Assembly: GCA_905182755.1 (NCBI GenBank)
Contig: CAJJCS010000007.1
Span: forward strand, 62,001-126,000
Length of the DNA: 64,000 bases
Reading direction: 5' to 3'
Origin: Aequorivita sp. HC6-5
Lineage (GTDB): Bacteria; Bacteroidota; Bacteroidia; Flavobacteriales; Flavobacteriaceae
Part shown: in pieces, positions 38,800 through 50,255 of the stretch
Layout of the letters: every line of letters starts with the position of its first letter
Numbering within the stretch: position 1 is the first letter of the stretch
The notes under the pieces: model-generated
Seen by the model: only the letters and a program-made list of their open reading frames with translations
Database searches by the model: none
What the model was told of the DNA's origin: nothing
Translations under genes and position numbers: made by a program

Positions 38800-41700
38800 A
38801 TGAACATTAAATTACTCTCTCAAAAAAATACACGCACGTATCGATTTGTAAAGAACCTAAGCACTACTATAGCGTCTATGGTGGTTTTTTTATGCCTTAG
38901 CGTGTCATATGGTCAAACCACGATTCCTTGTGCTGATGGCTCTTTTAACGACACCTACTGTTATACTCCCAATGATACTACCCAATTAGTATATACTAGT
39001 GACACAGGGTTCCCGTTAAAATTAACATTTATTGAAGGAACTGTAGAGCTGAATTTTGATGAAGTTATCATCTTAGACTCAGATGGAGTTACCAACCTTA
39101 ATGCTGGTAATCCTTACGGAAATACAGGTGATATGTCTGGATTTGTTTTCGAATCTAGTGGAGACACCATTACACTACAAATTACCTCAGATGGTATTGC
39201 TAGTTGTTCAGATGGTTTATTTGTTCCATTAAATTATGATATTAATTGTTTAACCTGTACCGATCCTACCATTGAGTTTACAAATGACGGAATGTGCGAA
39301 ACAGGTCAACAATTCACCATTGGTGTAGACATTACCGACCTAGGTAGTTCTACTGGTATTACAATTACTGATGACCAAGGAAGTGCGGCGCAAACTGCAA
39401 CAACAGCAGGAGTTTTATTTTTCGGTCCTTACCCAGCGGCAACAGGGGTTACTTTTACTGTTGAAACTGGAGATTTAAATTGTGATTTCACAAGCGGTAT
39501 TATTGAGTGTCAAGCCCAGGGAAGTTGTGATGTGTTAGATGCTGGATTTGACATGTTTATTGATTGTGAAACATTTTGCACAGATTTAGTTGCAGATTAT
39601 ATTGCACTGCCTAACCTAGACACTACCTCGTATCAAATTCAAGGACCTCTTTGTGATGTGCCTCCTATTACTGGTGGTACTCCAACAAATCTAACGATAG
39701 ATGATGTTTGGAGTGGTGTGATTGCATTGCCTTTCGAATTTAATTTTTATGGCAACTCTTACACAAATGTTGTAGCAGGGGCAAATGGGCAACTTTCTTT
39801 TAACGCTGCTTTGGCCGGAAATTATAATGGATGGGCATGGATCCTGCAGACCAAGATTCCTACCAATGATGCCAACTACCCTTTGAATACAGTTTTTGGT
39901 GCTTATCATGATATTAATCCTGCTGTTGCACCAGCTTCCCAGATAGAATCAACTATTTTGTAACTGGCGTTGCTCCATTTAGAATTTTTGTGCTAAACTT
40001 TAATGCAGTACCCCAATTTCAATGTAACGAGCTTTTAACTACTCAGCAAATTTTATTGTATGAATCATTAAACGTGATTGATGTAAATATTATCAACAAG
40101 CCAGTGTGTGCTACTTGGAATGATGGTCTTGCTGCCATAGGATTACAAGGAAATAATCTTACAGAGTTTAGTGTCCCTGAAGACAGAAATGTTGGAGTTT
40201 GGGCAGTTACCAATGAAAATTGGCGTTTTGTACCTAATGGAGGGCCTGTTACAAATGCAAGTATTTTTGAATGGAGAGACGCTGCCGGAAACGTGCTGAG
40301 TAATGACCCTGTTTTCACGGTATGTCCAGATCAAACTACCGTATATACTGCAGCTTTAGTGGTAGAATTGCCTGACGGAAGTTTTGATGAACTTACAGAT
40401 AACATAACGGTAACTAAAGAAAATGGATGTTCTCCTTTTGATTGTACAGATGATGCTTTCTTAGAAGACTTTGAAACCGGTGTTGGTAGAACTACCCATC
40501 CTTTTACACCTTTAGAATTTAATGCAACCACACAATTAGAGGCAAACCAATATGCAGTAACTAATATTTCAAGTGGGCTTAATTTTGGATGGCATCAAGG
40601 TATGGAAGACAATACTAGTGGTGACACAAACGGAAGAATGATTTTCTACAACCCTTCTGAAGACACAAATCAAACAGAATTGTATAGAAGAGATATCGCC
40701 GTTGCGGCAAACACCACTCATATTTTTGATTTTGCCATGACAACAGTGTATGATGTCGATAGTGGTATTTGCCCAGGAACAGGTACAGATTCAAGAGTTA
40801 TTTATCAAATCGAAGATGCAGCAGGTACTGTTCTAGCAACAAGTACAACTGGTAGTGTGACAAATGGTGCAAATCCAAACTGGATTAGATATTCTCTAGA
40901 ATTTAATCCTGGAGACAACACAACAATCCAGGTGGTTCTATTAAATGATATTTTTGGAGCCTGCGGAAACGACCTTGCAGTAGATGATATTAGAATTCGT
41001 GCAGAAGGCACCTCGCCAACTGTAGAAGCGCCTATGGATATGTTCTCTTGTGAGGACACCCCAGGTAGTGATACAGCAACCTTTGATCTTACCTCTCAAA
41101 TCGCTGAAATATTAAATGGTCAAAACGCTGCAGATTTTGAGCTTACATTCCATACCTCTCAAGGGGATGCAGACTTGGGAGATAACCCAATTGCAACTCC
41201 TGCTGCATATCAAAACTTGGCAAACCCTGAAACTATTTACACAAGAGTTCAGCGTTTAAATCAAGATGATTGTTTCTCTACAACATCCTTTGATTTGATT
41301 GTTGAACTTCCTATTGTAATTACAACCAATCTTCCAACACAATTAGATGTGTGTGCTAATGAAGATGCAGCTGCCATAGATGCTACGCCAACAAATAGTG
41401 GTATAGACCTCAGCTCTGTGAGTTATGAGTGGAAAAATGCTGGTGGCAACGTAGTATCAACAGATGCTATATTTATTCCTTTAGAATCTGGCACGTATAC
41501 CGTAACAATTTCTATCCCACCATGTAGTGAAACTACCGTGAGTATAGATGTAGTGGTAAAGCCGGTTCCAGATCTAGATTTAGGAGAAGATGTTACCCTT
41601 TGTGATAGCGAAGACTTTGAAATTGTTCCAAATATTTCTGGAGACACAACTGGAGCCAACTTTTTATGGAGCACAGGTGACACAGGCACTTCTATATTTG

Positions 41701-42338
41701 TAGACCAAAGCGGCACCTACTCTCTTGAAATCACTACCGTTGATGGCTGTGTTGTTACAGATGAGATTGTTGTGGTTATTTCAGACCCAGTAGTGGTAAC
41801 ACTTAATGAAGACTTTGATGTTTGTCCAGATTTTGAAACTATTATCACAGCAAACTCTAGTGATGCTGGTGTAACCTATCAGTGGTTCGAAAATGGAACA
41901 CTAATCCCTGACCAAGGTGAAAACACGCTAGTTGTTATATTGTCTCAAAATGGTTCTTCAACACAAGAATATAGTGTGGTAGTTACAAATAGTGATGGAT
42001 GTATGGGAACTGCTGTTGTGAATGTATCTCTGTATACAGATAATGAAAACTGTGTTATTTCTCAAGGTATCTCTCCAAACGGGGATGGCCTTAATGATGT
42101 GCTGGATCTAAGTTTTTTAAACAATAGAGCAGGAATAAACTCTTTCCAGGTATTTAATAGAAATGGTACCGCGGTGTATGAGTTTGTAAATTACTCTAAC
42201 CAGTGGGGAGGTCAAACCACAGATGGAGAAGAATTACCTACAGGAACCTATTACTATGTTTTAGGATTAAACGCAGAAGATCCTGTATTTGGATCTAGCT
42301 ACACAGGATGGGTATACATCAATAGAGAGAAAAACTAA
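38800..42338 (+). CDS. Large T9SS type B cargo protein (one frameshift)
   Basis: A surface protein of about 1,179 residues, with a long signal region (TTIASMVVFLCLSVSYGQ). Several beta-sandwich and Ig/PKD-like domains follow, rich in paired cysteines, with repeats such as VVVKPVPDLDLGEDVTLCDS. The last 95 residues are the gliding-associated C-terminal domain: ISPNGDGLNDVLDL, FQVFNRNGTAVYE and LPTGTYYYVLGL. This is the type B sorting signal. The frame breaks near 39936-39942, where one base seems to be missing; both halves fit together around VTGVAPFRIFVLNF. Its close followers, a PorP/SprF protein and an OmpA-family protein, are usual partners of type B cargo. The ligand is unknown; adhesion is a fair guess. 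Confidence 0.87.
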
Positions 42339-42427
42339 TATTATATAAAGATGAATTTGTATCGAGCTTATAGGCTTTAGAGTATTCGTATTCTTGATAC
42401 AATCAATATAAAATAAACACCACAGAA

Positions 42428-43348
42428 ATGAAAAAAATACTATCAATACCATTACTACTTTTATGTGTTTTACTTTGTTCCAAAGAGGCAAATGCGCAGC
42501 AAGACCCTCAATACACGCAATTCATGTACAACATGAATGTTGTAAATCCTGCCTATGCAGGATCTAAAGAGAACATTTCCTTTACCTCTTTATATAGAAC
42601 ACAATGGGCCGCTTTGGATGGAGCGCCAACCACATTTACTTTTTCTGGACATGGTCCTTTAAATGACAAAGTAGGTTTGGGTTTGTCTGCTGTTAAGGAT
42701 GAGCTTGGACCGGTAAACGAAACAAATGTGTTTGCAGATTTTTCATACACCTTGCAACTAAGTCCAACTACAAAACTAGCCCTAGGTCTTAAAGCCGGAG
42801 CTACTTTTCATGATGTAGGTTTGGTAGATTTAGACCTGCAGGATCAAAATGATCCATTCTTTAATCAAGACATTAGCAGTGTATATCCAAATATTGGAGC
42901 AGGTGCTTTTCTGTATGGCGATAAATTTTACGTTGGTGTATCAGTACCTAACATGCTAAACTCTGTTCACCTAGATGCTAACGGAACACAAATTGGGTCA
43001 GAGGTGAATCACTTCTTTGGTACTGCTGGTTATGTTTTTCAGGTTTCACCAAATACGAAGCTAAAGCCTTCTGTTTTGGTTAAATCTGCCTTTGGAACTC
43101 CGGTTTCTTTTGACGCTAACTTAAACGCCTTATTTTTCGAAAAGTTTGAATTAGGAGTCTCTTACAGAGTAGATGACTCATTTAGTGGTCTTGTTGGATT
43201 TCAAGTTCTGCCAGAGCTTCGTATAGGATATGCCTATGATGCAGTTACTTCAGATATTAATTTTGTAGCACCTTCATCTCACGAAATTATTCTAACGTTT
43301 GATCTGTTTACTAACAAGCGTACTTTACGTTCACCAAGATATTTCTAA
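42428..43348 (+). CDS. PorP/SprF family type IX secretion membrane protein
   Basis: A 306-residue outer-membrane barrel. After the signal peptide (LLLLCVLLCSKEANAQ) comes the family mark QQDPQYTQFMYNMNVVNPAYAGS, then FTSLYRTQWAALDGAP and FSGHGPLNDKVGLGLS, and near the end RIGYAYDAVTSDI. PorP/SprF proteins hold or help secrete type B cargo such as SprB. The gene lies 89 bp after the cargo gene and 19 bp before the OmpA-family gene, so the three most likely work as one unit. I do not give it the symbol sprF because many paralogues exist in each genome. Confidence 0.93.
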   Translation: MKKILSIPLLLLCVLLCSKEANAQQDPQYTQFMYNMNVVNPAYAGSKENISFTSLYRTQWAALDGAPTTFTFSGHGPLNDKVGLGLSAVKDELGPVNETNVFADFSYTLQLSPTTKLALGLKAGATFHDVGLVDLDLQDQNDPFFNQDISSVYPNIGAGAFLYGDKFYVGVSVPNMLNSVHLDANGTQIGSEVNHFFGTAGYVFQVSPNTKLKPSVLVKSAFGTPVSFDANLNALFFEKFELGVSYRVDDSFSGLVGFQVLPELRIGYAYDAVTSDINFVAPSSHEIILTFDLFTNKRTLRSPRYF

Positions 43349-43367
43349 TTAACAACATTTAATTTCA

Positions 43368-45270
43368 TTGAAAATGAAAAAAATATATACCATACTTCTA
43401 CTTATCGCTGTTTCTACAACAATTGTTTCAGCTCAAAATAGTAAAACTAAAAAGGCAGATAACCTATATGATAGATTAGCATATACAGATGCTGCCCAGG
43501 CATATCAAAAAGTTCTCAAAAGAGGAACTACAGATGTCTATGTCTTTGAAAGATTAGCAAATTGCTACTATTTCATCAATGACACAAAAAAAGCTGAGAT
43601 GTACTACAAAAGAGTAGCCAAGTCTAAGGATGCAAATCCAGAAGCTATTTATAACTATGCGCAAACCTTAAAAGCAAACGGTAAATTTAGCGACTACAAC
43701 ACATGGATGAAAAACTTTGCAAAGCTAAGTCCAAACGATACTCGTGTTAAGGAGTTTATGAAAAACCCTAATTATATTCCAAAAATCATGGATGATATGG
43801 CGCGTTACACCGCTACTAACATGGAAGATATAAATAGTGAATATGCAGATTTTGGTGGTATTGTGTATGGTAAAGATTTTTACTTTGCCTCTGGAAGAAA
43901 CACTTCTCGCAAAAACATACCAGTGGAATGAAGAGCCGTATCTTGAAATCTACAAAGCGACAAATGTAGGCGGAACCATGAAAAATGCTGAGCTACTTAA
44001 TGGTGATGTAAATACAAAATACCACGAGTCTAATGCGGTAATTAGCGCAGATGGAAAGCGCATGTATTTTGATCGTAACGACTACTTTGAAGGAGATTAC
44101 GACAAAAGCGCAAATGGAATCAATCAAATCAACTTATACTATGCAGAGAATATTGATGGTAAAGGATGGTCTGCAGTGGTTTCTGCACCTTTTAACAACA
44201 ATGAGTATTCTACAGGACATCCAGCCTTAAGCCAAGATGGTAATACACTTTACTTTGTAAGTGATATGCCAGGTGGTAAAGGAGGTTCTGACATATACAT
44301 GGTAGCAATTAACAATGATGGATCACTAGGAACTCCAAAAAGATTGGGAGATAACATAAATACAGAAGGGAAAGAACTATTTCCATACATTGATAGTAAT
44401 GGTACTTTATACTTCTCTAGTAATGGCCATATGGGCATTGGAGGGCTTGATGTATTTTATGCAGAAGCGCAAGGAGATGGTTTTGGAGTAGTAAACAATT
44501 TAGGAAACGGTGTGAATAGTCCTGCAGATGATTTTGCTTACAAATACGATCCAACAACACAAAGTGGGTACGTGTCTTCAAATAGAGAAGGTGGTATGGG
44601 TAGTGATGATATATATATGGTAGAGGCAGTAGAGATTCCTTGTGAGGTAACTATTGCGGTACTTGTAATAAATGAAAACACAAACGCTGCAGTTGCTGGA
44701 GCGCGTGTAGATTTATACGATACTATGGGCAACAGACTGAGCACTAAAACATCTAATGTAGATGGTATGGTTTCTTTTAAAGCAGCCTGTGACCAAGCCC
44801 ATGAAGTACAAGGAGTTTTGGCAGATTTTGAGAGCAATGCTAGCAAAGTTGCCCCAGCAAATGACCAGAAAGTTTCTGCAACCATAGCGCTTAAGCCTAT
44901 CGAAGAAATTATTGTTGAAGATCAAATTGTTTTAAATCCTATTTTGTTTGATCTTGATAAATCAAACATTAAGCCTCAAGCGGCATTTGAGTTAGACAAA
45001 GTAGTTTCTGTAATGAATAAATATCCAGAAATGGTTATTGCAGTAGGAGCTCACACAGATAGCAGAGCCACTGATGCCTACAACCTTACTTTATCTGAGG
45101 CTCGTGCGCAGTCTACGGTTCAATACATTATATCAAAAGGTATAAGCGGTAAAAGAATCAGCGGTAAAGGATACGGAGAGACGCAACCTAAAGTTTCTTG
45201 TGGTGATAGCTGTAGTGAAGCAGAACATCAATTAAACAGAAGATCTGAGTTTACCATTGTAAAAAAGTAA
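43368..45270 (+). CDS. OmpA-family protein with TPR-like and PD40 repeats (one frameshift)
   Basis: An envelope protein of about 633 residues. The signal peptide is ILLLIAVSTTIVSAQ. Residues about 20-130 are TPR-like helices (DAAQAYQKVLKRGTTDVYVF). A PD40/WD40-like propeller follows (GHPALSQDGNTLYFVSDMPG, GSDIYMVAI), then a carboxypeptidase-regulatory-like beta domain (VAGARVDLYDTMG), and a C-terminal OmpA peptidoglycan-binding domain (ILFDLDKSNIKPQA, VGAHTDSRATDAYN, LSEARAQSTVQYI). The frame breaks in the A5 run at 43911-43915, one A too long; removing it reads SRKTYQWNEEPYLEIYK. It likely anchors the PorP/cargo complex to the cell wall. A perfect terminator follows. Confidence 0.9.
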
Positions 45271-45307
45271 CCTCATCCCTGCTTTACTAAAAAGCACACC
45301 TTACTAT

Positions 45308-45353
45308 AAACCCTTAAGCAAAACAGCAACTGTTTTGCTTAAGGGTTTTTTTT
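45308..45353 (+). terminator. Strong terminator of the T9SS type B operon
   Basis: Perfect 19-bp arms at 45308-45326 and 45330-45348 with a three-base loop, then a run of T to 45353. Confidence 0.93.
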
Positions 45354-45752
45354 AAAAAACACTTTTGCATCTAGATGCATCAGAGTCTGCTTTATCTTAA
45401 GGGCTATACGCTTGGTTTTAAGTGAGCACACAAGTATTTTACTACCTTTTTATTTTAGATTTTTAACCGCTCCTTAAAAGCGTTAATTAAGCGTGATGCT
45501 TAAACTCTACTATTCTCTTAAGAGAATGCTTACACCCACTTTTGCTGAGAGAGGGTGATGCTAAGAATTAGTTTGTAATAAGAGGTGTGTCTGGGTGATA
45601 TATCATCGTTGGGTTTAAAATAGTTAGTTTGTGGAACAACAGAATCGGGTATATACCTCAAAGACAAAAATAAATAGTGACATACATTTATAAAGCAATA
45701 GGTAGCAGCAACAAAAAAAAGTTGGTCATTTGGAAAAACAAAGCTTCAAAAA
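45354..45752. other. Non-coding region between convergent operons, with two perfect palindromes
   Basis: About 400 bases without a credible gene on either strand. It holds a 14-bp palindrome TGCATCTAGATGCA (about 45367-45380) and a 16-bp palindrome ATTCTCTTAAGAGAAT (45512-45527). No promoter drives an obvious product. It could hold a small RNA or simply be spacer. Confidence 0.5.
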
Positions 45753-45783
45753 AAAACACCCCTGACAATGCCAGGGGTGTTTT
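45753..45783 (-). terminator. Terminator of the TonB receptor/DUF5689 operon
   Basis: Arms 45753-45764 and 45772-45783 (AAAACACCCCTG and complement), with a T run on the minus strand from the A run at 45748-45756. It lies 22 bases after the DUF5689 gene's stop. Confidence 0.85.
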
Positions 45784-45804
45784 TAATATTTGTGAAAAAA
45801 GGTT

Positions 45805-47274
45805 TTAGTTTCCTGTAATCACGATATCATCTATGTGGTAACGTGTGGTAGCTGTTGGATCTGAACCTTGATATCTAAAAGCGATATGAGCCATACCGTC
45901 AACACAAGAAACATTAATTGCCCCTGATGGGAAAAAGTCTCCAAAACCACTTTCTGGTCCTGTAGGAATAGAAGCGTCTAAAAGATTCCAAGTAGCAGTA
46001 GTTACATCTCCAGTAAAGTCTGTAGAAACTAACACACTCAAGATAGTGCCATTATCAAAGGCAGCTTGAATATTAAAAGTCAATTCCTCTTCTGTGGTAG
46101 TATCCATATCGATGGCTGGAGTTACTAGCCATGTGTCGATAATATCCTCTCCAGAACTAAATCCAGATACTTGAGCATAGTTATTGTTGTCAAAGTTTCC
46201 AATCTCCCATACTTCGTTTCCGCCACTTGCATTTACATTTGTCCAACCGGCACTAACATAGGCCTCAATAGAATCAAAACCTTCAAAGTTTTCACTGTAA
46301 AATTCTGCTCCGCCTCCACTAGGTCCATCACAATTGAATGTTTCTGGATCACATCTGTTTTCGTTGTCAAAATTAATATCTGATGTGTCGTTAACTACTA
46401 TGTTAAAAACTTCACCGAAATAATCCATGGTTAAAATTCCTTTCATAGAGCCTCTACCTTGCGGTAACAAGAAAGATTTAAAGTCTGCAAATGTGCTGGT
46501 GCTAAAAATAACACTTCCACCTTCTTCACAGCTTTCTAATAAACGTTCTCCGTCAAATTCGTCTTCTGGTTCACCAGCATAGGTTTTGCGATCATCTCCT
46601 AAGACTTCATTACGGTTAAATTGTGCGTCAGCTAACTCTACTAACAAGTTAGTATTAGCGGCTGTAAACTCTGAAAACAACATTGGTTTTGCAACCATTG
46701 TCTCAACAACTGCATCTCTAATTACGTAGTCTAACATTTGAGACTCTCCAATTTTACCTAAATCGTTCAAGTCTAATATTCCTAATGTAAATACACCACC
46801 ATCATAACCAGCGGTTAAACCGTCTAGACGAACGTATACTTTTCTACCTATTTCATAGGTAATAAATAAAGGATTTACGTCTATCAAAACTTTTACTCCT
46901 CTAACAGGATTAGAAGGAGCGTTTTGCAAGATCATTTCTTCAAAAAAGTTTCCTGCTTGATCGTTAGAGATTACATACCCTTCTACATAGGTGATGAAAT
47001 CTGTCTCAAAGGTTAACTTCTCTGTTGCTCTTAACTCTGCAAGAACATCTTCGTAGTTAAAGTCTGATGGGTCAACACCAAGGTCATCTGCTGCAGCTGC
47101 AACTAATTGTTCAAAGGCACTATTAATACCCATTATTGTTAGCACATCACCCTCTAGGTTTGGAGCCACAACGATAGTGTTTGGTGTTTCAAAATCATCA
47201 TCTTGCACACATGATACTATCGCTACTGTTACCATCAACAGCATTACTAGTTTGTATAAATTGAAATTTTTCAT
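45805..47274 (-). CDS. DUF5689 and choice-of-anchor J lipoprotein
   Basis: A 489-residue outer-membrane lipoprotein (VAIVSCVQDDD, Cys22). Residues about 85-300 are a DUF5689 domain (YVEGYVISNDQAGNFFEEMI, VLIDVNPLFITYEIGRKVYV), an OB-like module common in surface lipoproteins of this phylum. The C-terminal 170 residues form a jelly-roll-like choice-of-anchor J domain (YSENFEGFDSIEAYVSAGW, DTWLVTPAIDMD, HIDDIVITGN). It follows the TonB receptor gene by 25 bases, as SusD-type or other binding lipoproteins follow their receptors. It likely captures the substrate at the surface. The secreted nuclease encoded on the other side suggests nucleic acid or a phosphate compound; this is inference. Confidence 0.88.
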   Translation of the reverse strand: MKNFNLYKLVMLLMVTVAIVSCVQDDDFETPNTIVVAPNLEGDVLTIMGINSAFEQLVAAAADDLGVDPSDFNYEDVLAELRATEKLTFETDFITYVEGYVISNDQAGNFFEEMILQNAPSNPVRGVKVLIDVNPLFITYEIGRKVYVRLDGLTAGYDGGVFTLGILDLNDLGKIGESQMLDYVIRDAVVETMVAKPMLFSEFTAANTNLLVELADAQFNRNEVLGDDRKTYAGEPEDEFDGERLLESCEEGGSVIFSTSTFADFKSFLLPQGRGSMKGILTMDYFGEVFNIVVNDTSDINFDNENRCDPETFNCDGPSGGGAEFYSENFEGFDSIEAYVSAGWTNVNASGGNEVWEIGNFDNNNYAQVSGFSSGEDIIDTWLVTPAIDMDTTTEEELTFNIQAAFDNGTILSVLVSTDFTGDVTTATWNLLDASIPTGPESGFGDFFPSGAINVSCVDGMAHIAFRYQGSDPTATTRYHIDDIVITGN

Positions 47275-47299
47275 TTGTATTGTGTTTATCTATTTTTTA

Positions 47300-50107
47300 T
47301 TAAAATCTAACGTAAAGGTTTAAGTAATATGTAGTTCCGTTTCCGAAGAAATAGCGATTCCCGAATACCGGTGTATCTCTATTTGATTCTTCAACCATAC
47401 CACGATAATCTGCAATTCTAGAATCTTCAAAACCACCTGTTCTGTAGCGTTGGTCAAAAACGTTGTTGATTGTTGCAAAAAATCCAACATAATAACCGTC
47501 AACTCTCCAAGACTTACCTCCCACTACATTTACAAGGGTGTAATCATTAAACTGTTCTTGTTGTAACAATTCTCTTGCTGTTGCAGGGTCATAGTCATTA
47601 AAGCCTATGTTGTCTGTGTCTGTAGCAAAGTTGTCGTTTCTACGAAGGCTACTTACATCTATATATGCATTTGAGAAATAGTTTGAAGTAACGCCAAACC
47701 ACCAGAAGTTTGGATCACGATACTCAAAGCCTAACTGGAATGCGTTTTCTGGACCTCCCGCAATGTGCAGGTTTTTCATCTTAGTGGTTCCATCACCCAA
47801 TCTTTTTGGACCATCAAAATCATCACTAGTAAAGTATTGATTTGGATTGTTGGTATAAACATACTGCGCCATTGATGCCGCACCCTTAAGTTTAATTGTT
47901 GGTGTTACCTGAGCTTCAATTCCTATCTCTGCACCTGCTCTTGTAGTCTCAATACCTGTAAGTACTTCCTGTACAAAAGTTCCTCCTCCATCAGCGCTCT
48001 GTATAGATTCTGTAAAGAAGAAGTTGATATCTGTCTGGTCTTGCATAGCGTTGTAAAAACCAGTAACTCTTGCCTTTAATATAGGAGAACGGAAGATGTA
48101 ACTTACATCTAGGTTTTGAATTTTCTCTTCTGTCAAGCCTTCTACAACATTGTTGTTTTGGCGAGAATTACTAAAAGAGTTTCTAATGCTTGGCGCCTTG
48201 GTTAAGTATCCAGCGTTTACATCTATAAGGTGACGTCCTGTAACTTTATAAACAGCGCCCCCTTTAAATCCAAGAGTGCTAAAGCTTAACGCTTCACTTT
48301 CTCCAAATGAGCTGTTTCCTCCTTGGTAGTTTCCGTTTTCATACAAACCATTACGCTGGTAATTGGTAGCTCCCAAGCTAGCAGCTAGGTAAAAATCTAC
48401 CTTACTATACTTAAATTGAGCTTGAGCAAAACCAGACATAACATCTGCATTTACATCAAAATTATATTTGTAACGATCTCCCACACCTACAATACGGTTT
48501 GGGTTACGCACATCACTTTGTGCGATATTAGATTGCAAATCTCCTGCACCATCTCCAGATTCTGAATTTGCAAAAGTATCAATATCTAAAAATCCATTAC
48601 TTCCTAGTAAATCACGAACCTGGGCATAATTTTCGCTTTTCAGACTTCTATAATTTACGGCAGCATTTAAAGTAATGTTACTAGTTAGCTCAGAGAAAAG
48701 AATAGAGCTGAACTGCACCTGTGTGTCTTTACTTACATCATCTTGCAAAACATAAGATGCTCTTAGGGCATTACCCTGTGAGTCTAAATTTGCACCATAT
48801 AATGTATTCCAAGGAATTTGCCCATCATTTACAAACTCTTCTCTTGCCAAATACGCTTGTTGGTACTGGTAAGGAGAAGGACTTGCATCACGCAAGAAAT
48901 AACTAGGCATTCTCTGGTAGTAATTACCAGATGGGTTACGGTTTCCGTTGTTATCTATACGGCTATTTCTAATGGTTCCTGTTTGGTAGCCAATGTTTGT
49001 GTTTAATGTTGTTTTCTCACCTATGTTCCAGTAATGATTCAACATAAAAATTGGCTCTTCTATTTCTCTGATACGACTATTTCTAAGTTCACCATCTTGA
49101 TACCCCCAGTTTGGATTGTAGCGTATTCCTTTTAGTTCTCTTTGTTCTTGAGTGATGGCAGTAGATCTTCCTCTTCTATTTGGCGTATAAAACGCTGTAA
49201 GGTTAAGACTATGGCTATCGTTAATTTTTTTCTCTACAGATGCAAAGAATGAATTAGAATCATACAGCGTACCATCTTGATATCCTCCCTCACCAAATCT
49301 ACGTGCCGCAGAAACTGCATAAGCCCATCCATTTTTATTTAAACCACTGTTGTAGGTTCCCATAACACGACCGCGGTAACTTCTATTTGAAGATGCATAA
49401 GAAACACGTCCACCTTGGCGGTATTGAGAAGCTCTCATGATGATGTTGGTTGTTCCTGCAACACCACCAAAGGTATAATCACTTGCCTTTAGGCCCATAG
49501 AAAATTCACGGTTACGTTGCACATCGTTAAGTCCACCCCAGTTACCCCATTGTGGGCGTCCTGTAATTTGCTTGTTCATTTCAAGACCATTGATAAGTAC
49601 TTTACCATTGGCATTGTCCAGACCTCTTGGTCTAAAGAATGTTGCGCTAAAATCAAAAGCAGCGGCATTTAAAAATGCATCTCTAGAAGCCTGTAATAGC
49701 CCAGAGGTGTTAAACGAGGAACCATCATCTTCATCTAGTTCATTGTCGGAAAGGCTAATAATCCCTATCTGAGACTCTGTAAGAGAAAGATCAATCTCCA
49801 ATAAAATGGTATTTAAATTTAATGTCTCTCCATTTTCAATGATGAGTTGGATTCTTTGTGAGTAGTAGCCAGCTTTTGAAATTATAAGTACCTGCTCCCC
49901 TTGAGGCAGCATTTCACTTTGAATTACAAAAAGACCTTCAGGGTCTGTCAGGGTAGTAAATGTGCTAGCTTTAATGCTAATAGACACATCACCAATGACA
50001 TCACTTGAATTACTATCCACAACGCGTCCTTTTACAACTGCAGTTTGAGCAAAACCAGTGCTTGCAAAAAACAGGAGCGTAAAAAAAGTTAACATGAGTT
50101 TTTTCAT
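47300..50107 (-). CDS. TonB-dependent outer-membrane receptor
   Basis: A 935-residue receptor. Signal peptide LMLTFFTLLFFASTGFAQ, a carboxypeptidase-regulatory-like domain (VVKGRVVDSNSSDVIGDVSI, residues about 22-105), a plug domain (FFRPRGLDNANGKVLINGLE, RPQWGNWGGLNDVQRN) and a 22-strand barrel ending in TTYYLNLYVRF. It is not of the SusC type. Together with the DUF5689 lipoprotein downstream it forms a two-gene operon, divergent from a secreted EEP nuclease. It imports an unknown ligand, energised by TonB-ExbBD from elsewhere. Minus-strand TACATTTG (plus 50173-50180) is a fitting -7 element. Confidence 0.92.
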   Translation of the reverse strand: MKKLMLTFFTLLFFASTGFAQTAVVKGRVVDSNSSDVIGDVSISIKASTFTTLTDPEGLFVIQSEMLPQGEQVLIISKAGYYSQRIQLIIENGETLNLNTILLEIDLSLTESQIGIISLSDNELDEDDGSSFNTSGLLQASRDAFLNAAAFDFSATFFRPRGLDNANGKVLINGLEMNKQITGRPQWGNWGGLNDVQRNREFSMGLKASDYTFGGVAGTTNIIMRASQYRQGGRVSYASSNRSYRGRVMGTYNSGLNKNGWAYAVSAARRFGEGGYQDGTLYDSNSFFASVEKKINDSHSLNLTAFYTPNRRGRSTAITQEQRELKGIRYNPNWGYQDGELRNSRIREIEEPIFMLNHYWNIGEKTTLNTNIGYQTGTIRNSRIDNNGNRNPSGNYYQRMPSYFLRDASPSPYQYQQAYLAREEFVNDGQIPWNTLYGANLDSQGNALRASYVLQDDVSKDTQVQFSSILFSELTSNITLNAAVNYRSLKSENYAQVRDLLGSNGFLDIDTFANSESGDGAGDLQSNIAQSDVRNPNRIVGVGDRYKYNFDVNADVMSGFAQAQFKYSKVDFYLAASLGATNYQRNGLYENGNYQGGNSSFGESEALSFSTLGFKGGAVYKVTGRHLIDVNAGYLTKAPSIRNSFSNSRQNNNVVEGLTEEKIQNLDVSYIFRSPILKARVTGFYNAMQDQTDINFFFTESIQSADGGGTFVQEVLTGIETTRAGAEIGIEAQVTPTIKLKGAASMAQYVYTNNPNQYFTSDDFDGPKRLGDGTTKMKNLHIAGGPENAFQLGFEYRDPNFWWFGVTSNYFSNAYIDVSSLRRNDNFATDTDNIGFNDYDPATARELLQQEQFNDYTLVNVVGGKSWRVDGYYVGFFATINNVFDQRYRTGGFEDSRIADYRGMVEESNRDTPVFGNRYFFGNGTTYYLNLYVRF

Positions 50108-50172
50108 TCCGAATTTTTAAATGTTTGTTGAGAATTTAACCTTCTCTTTAATATATTATTATCACTTTTGAA

Positions 50173-50208
50173 CAAATGTACATTTTTCAATGGAATTAAT
50201 TACTTTTG
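50173..50208. promoter_or_regulatory. Divergent -7 elements between the TonB receptor and nuclease genes
   Basis: Minus strand TACATTTG (plus 50173-50180) faces the receptor gene, and plus strand TACTTTTG (50201-50208) faces the nuclease gene. Neither has a good -33 TTG at the usual distance. The elements lie only 20 bases apart, so one regulator could act on both. Confidence 0.45.
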
Positions 50209-50255
50209 TTGAACTAATTATACGACCCTTTACTCAAAACTAATATATATCATAA

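Noticed and set aside
45354-45752. tRNA or other structured RNA gene in the long non-coding stretch
   Set aside because: No cloverleaf, no T-loop GTTC-type motif and no known RNA signature were seen; the stretch is AT-rich spacer apart from two palindromes.
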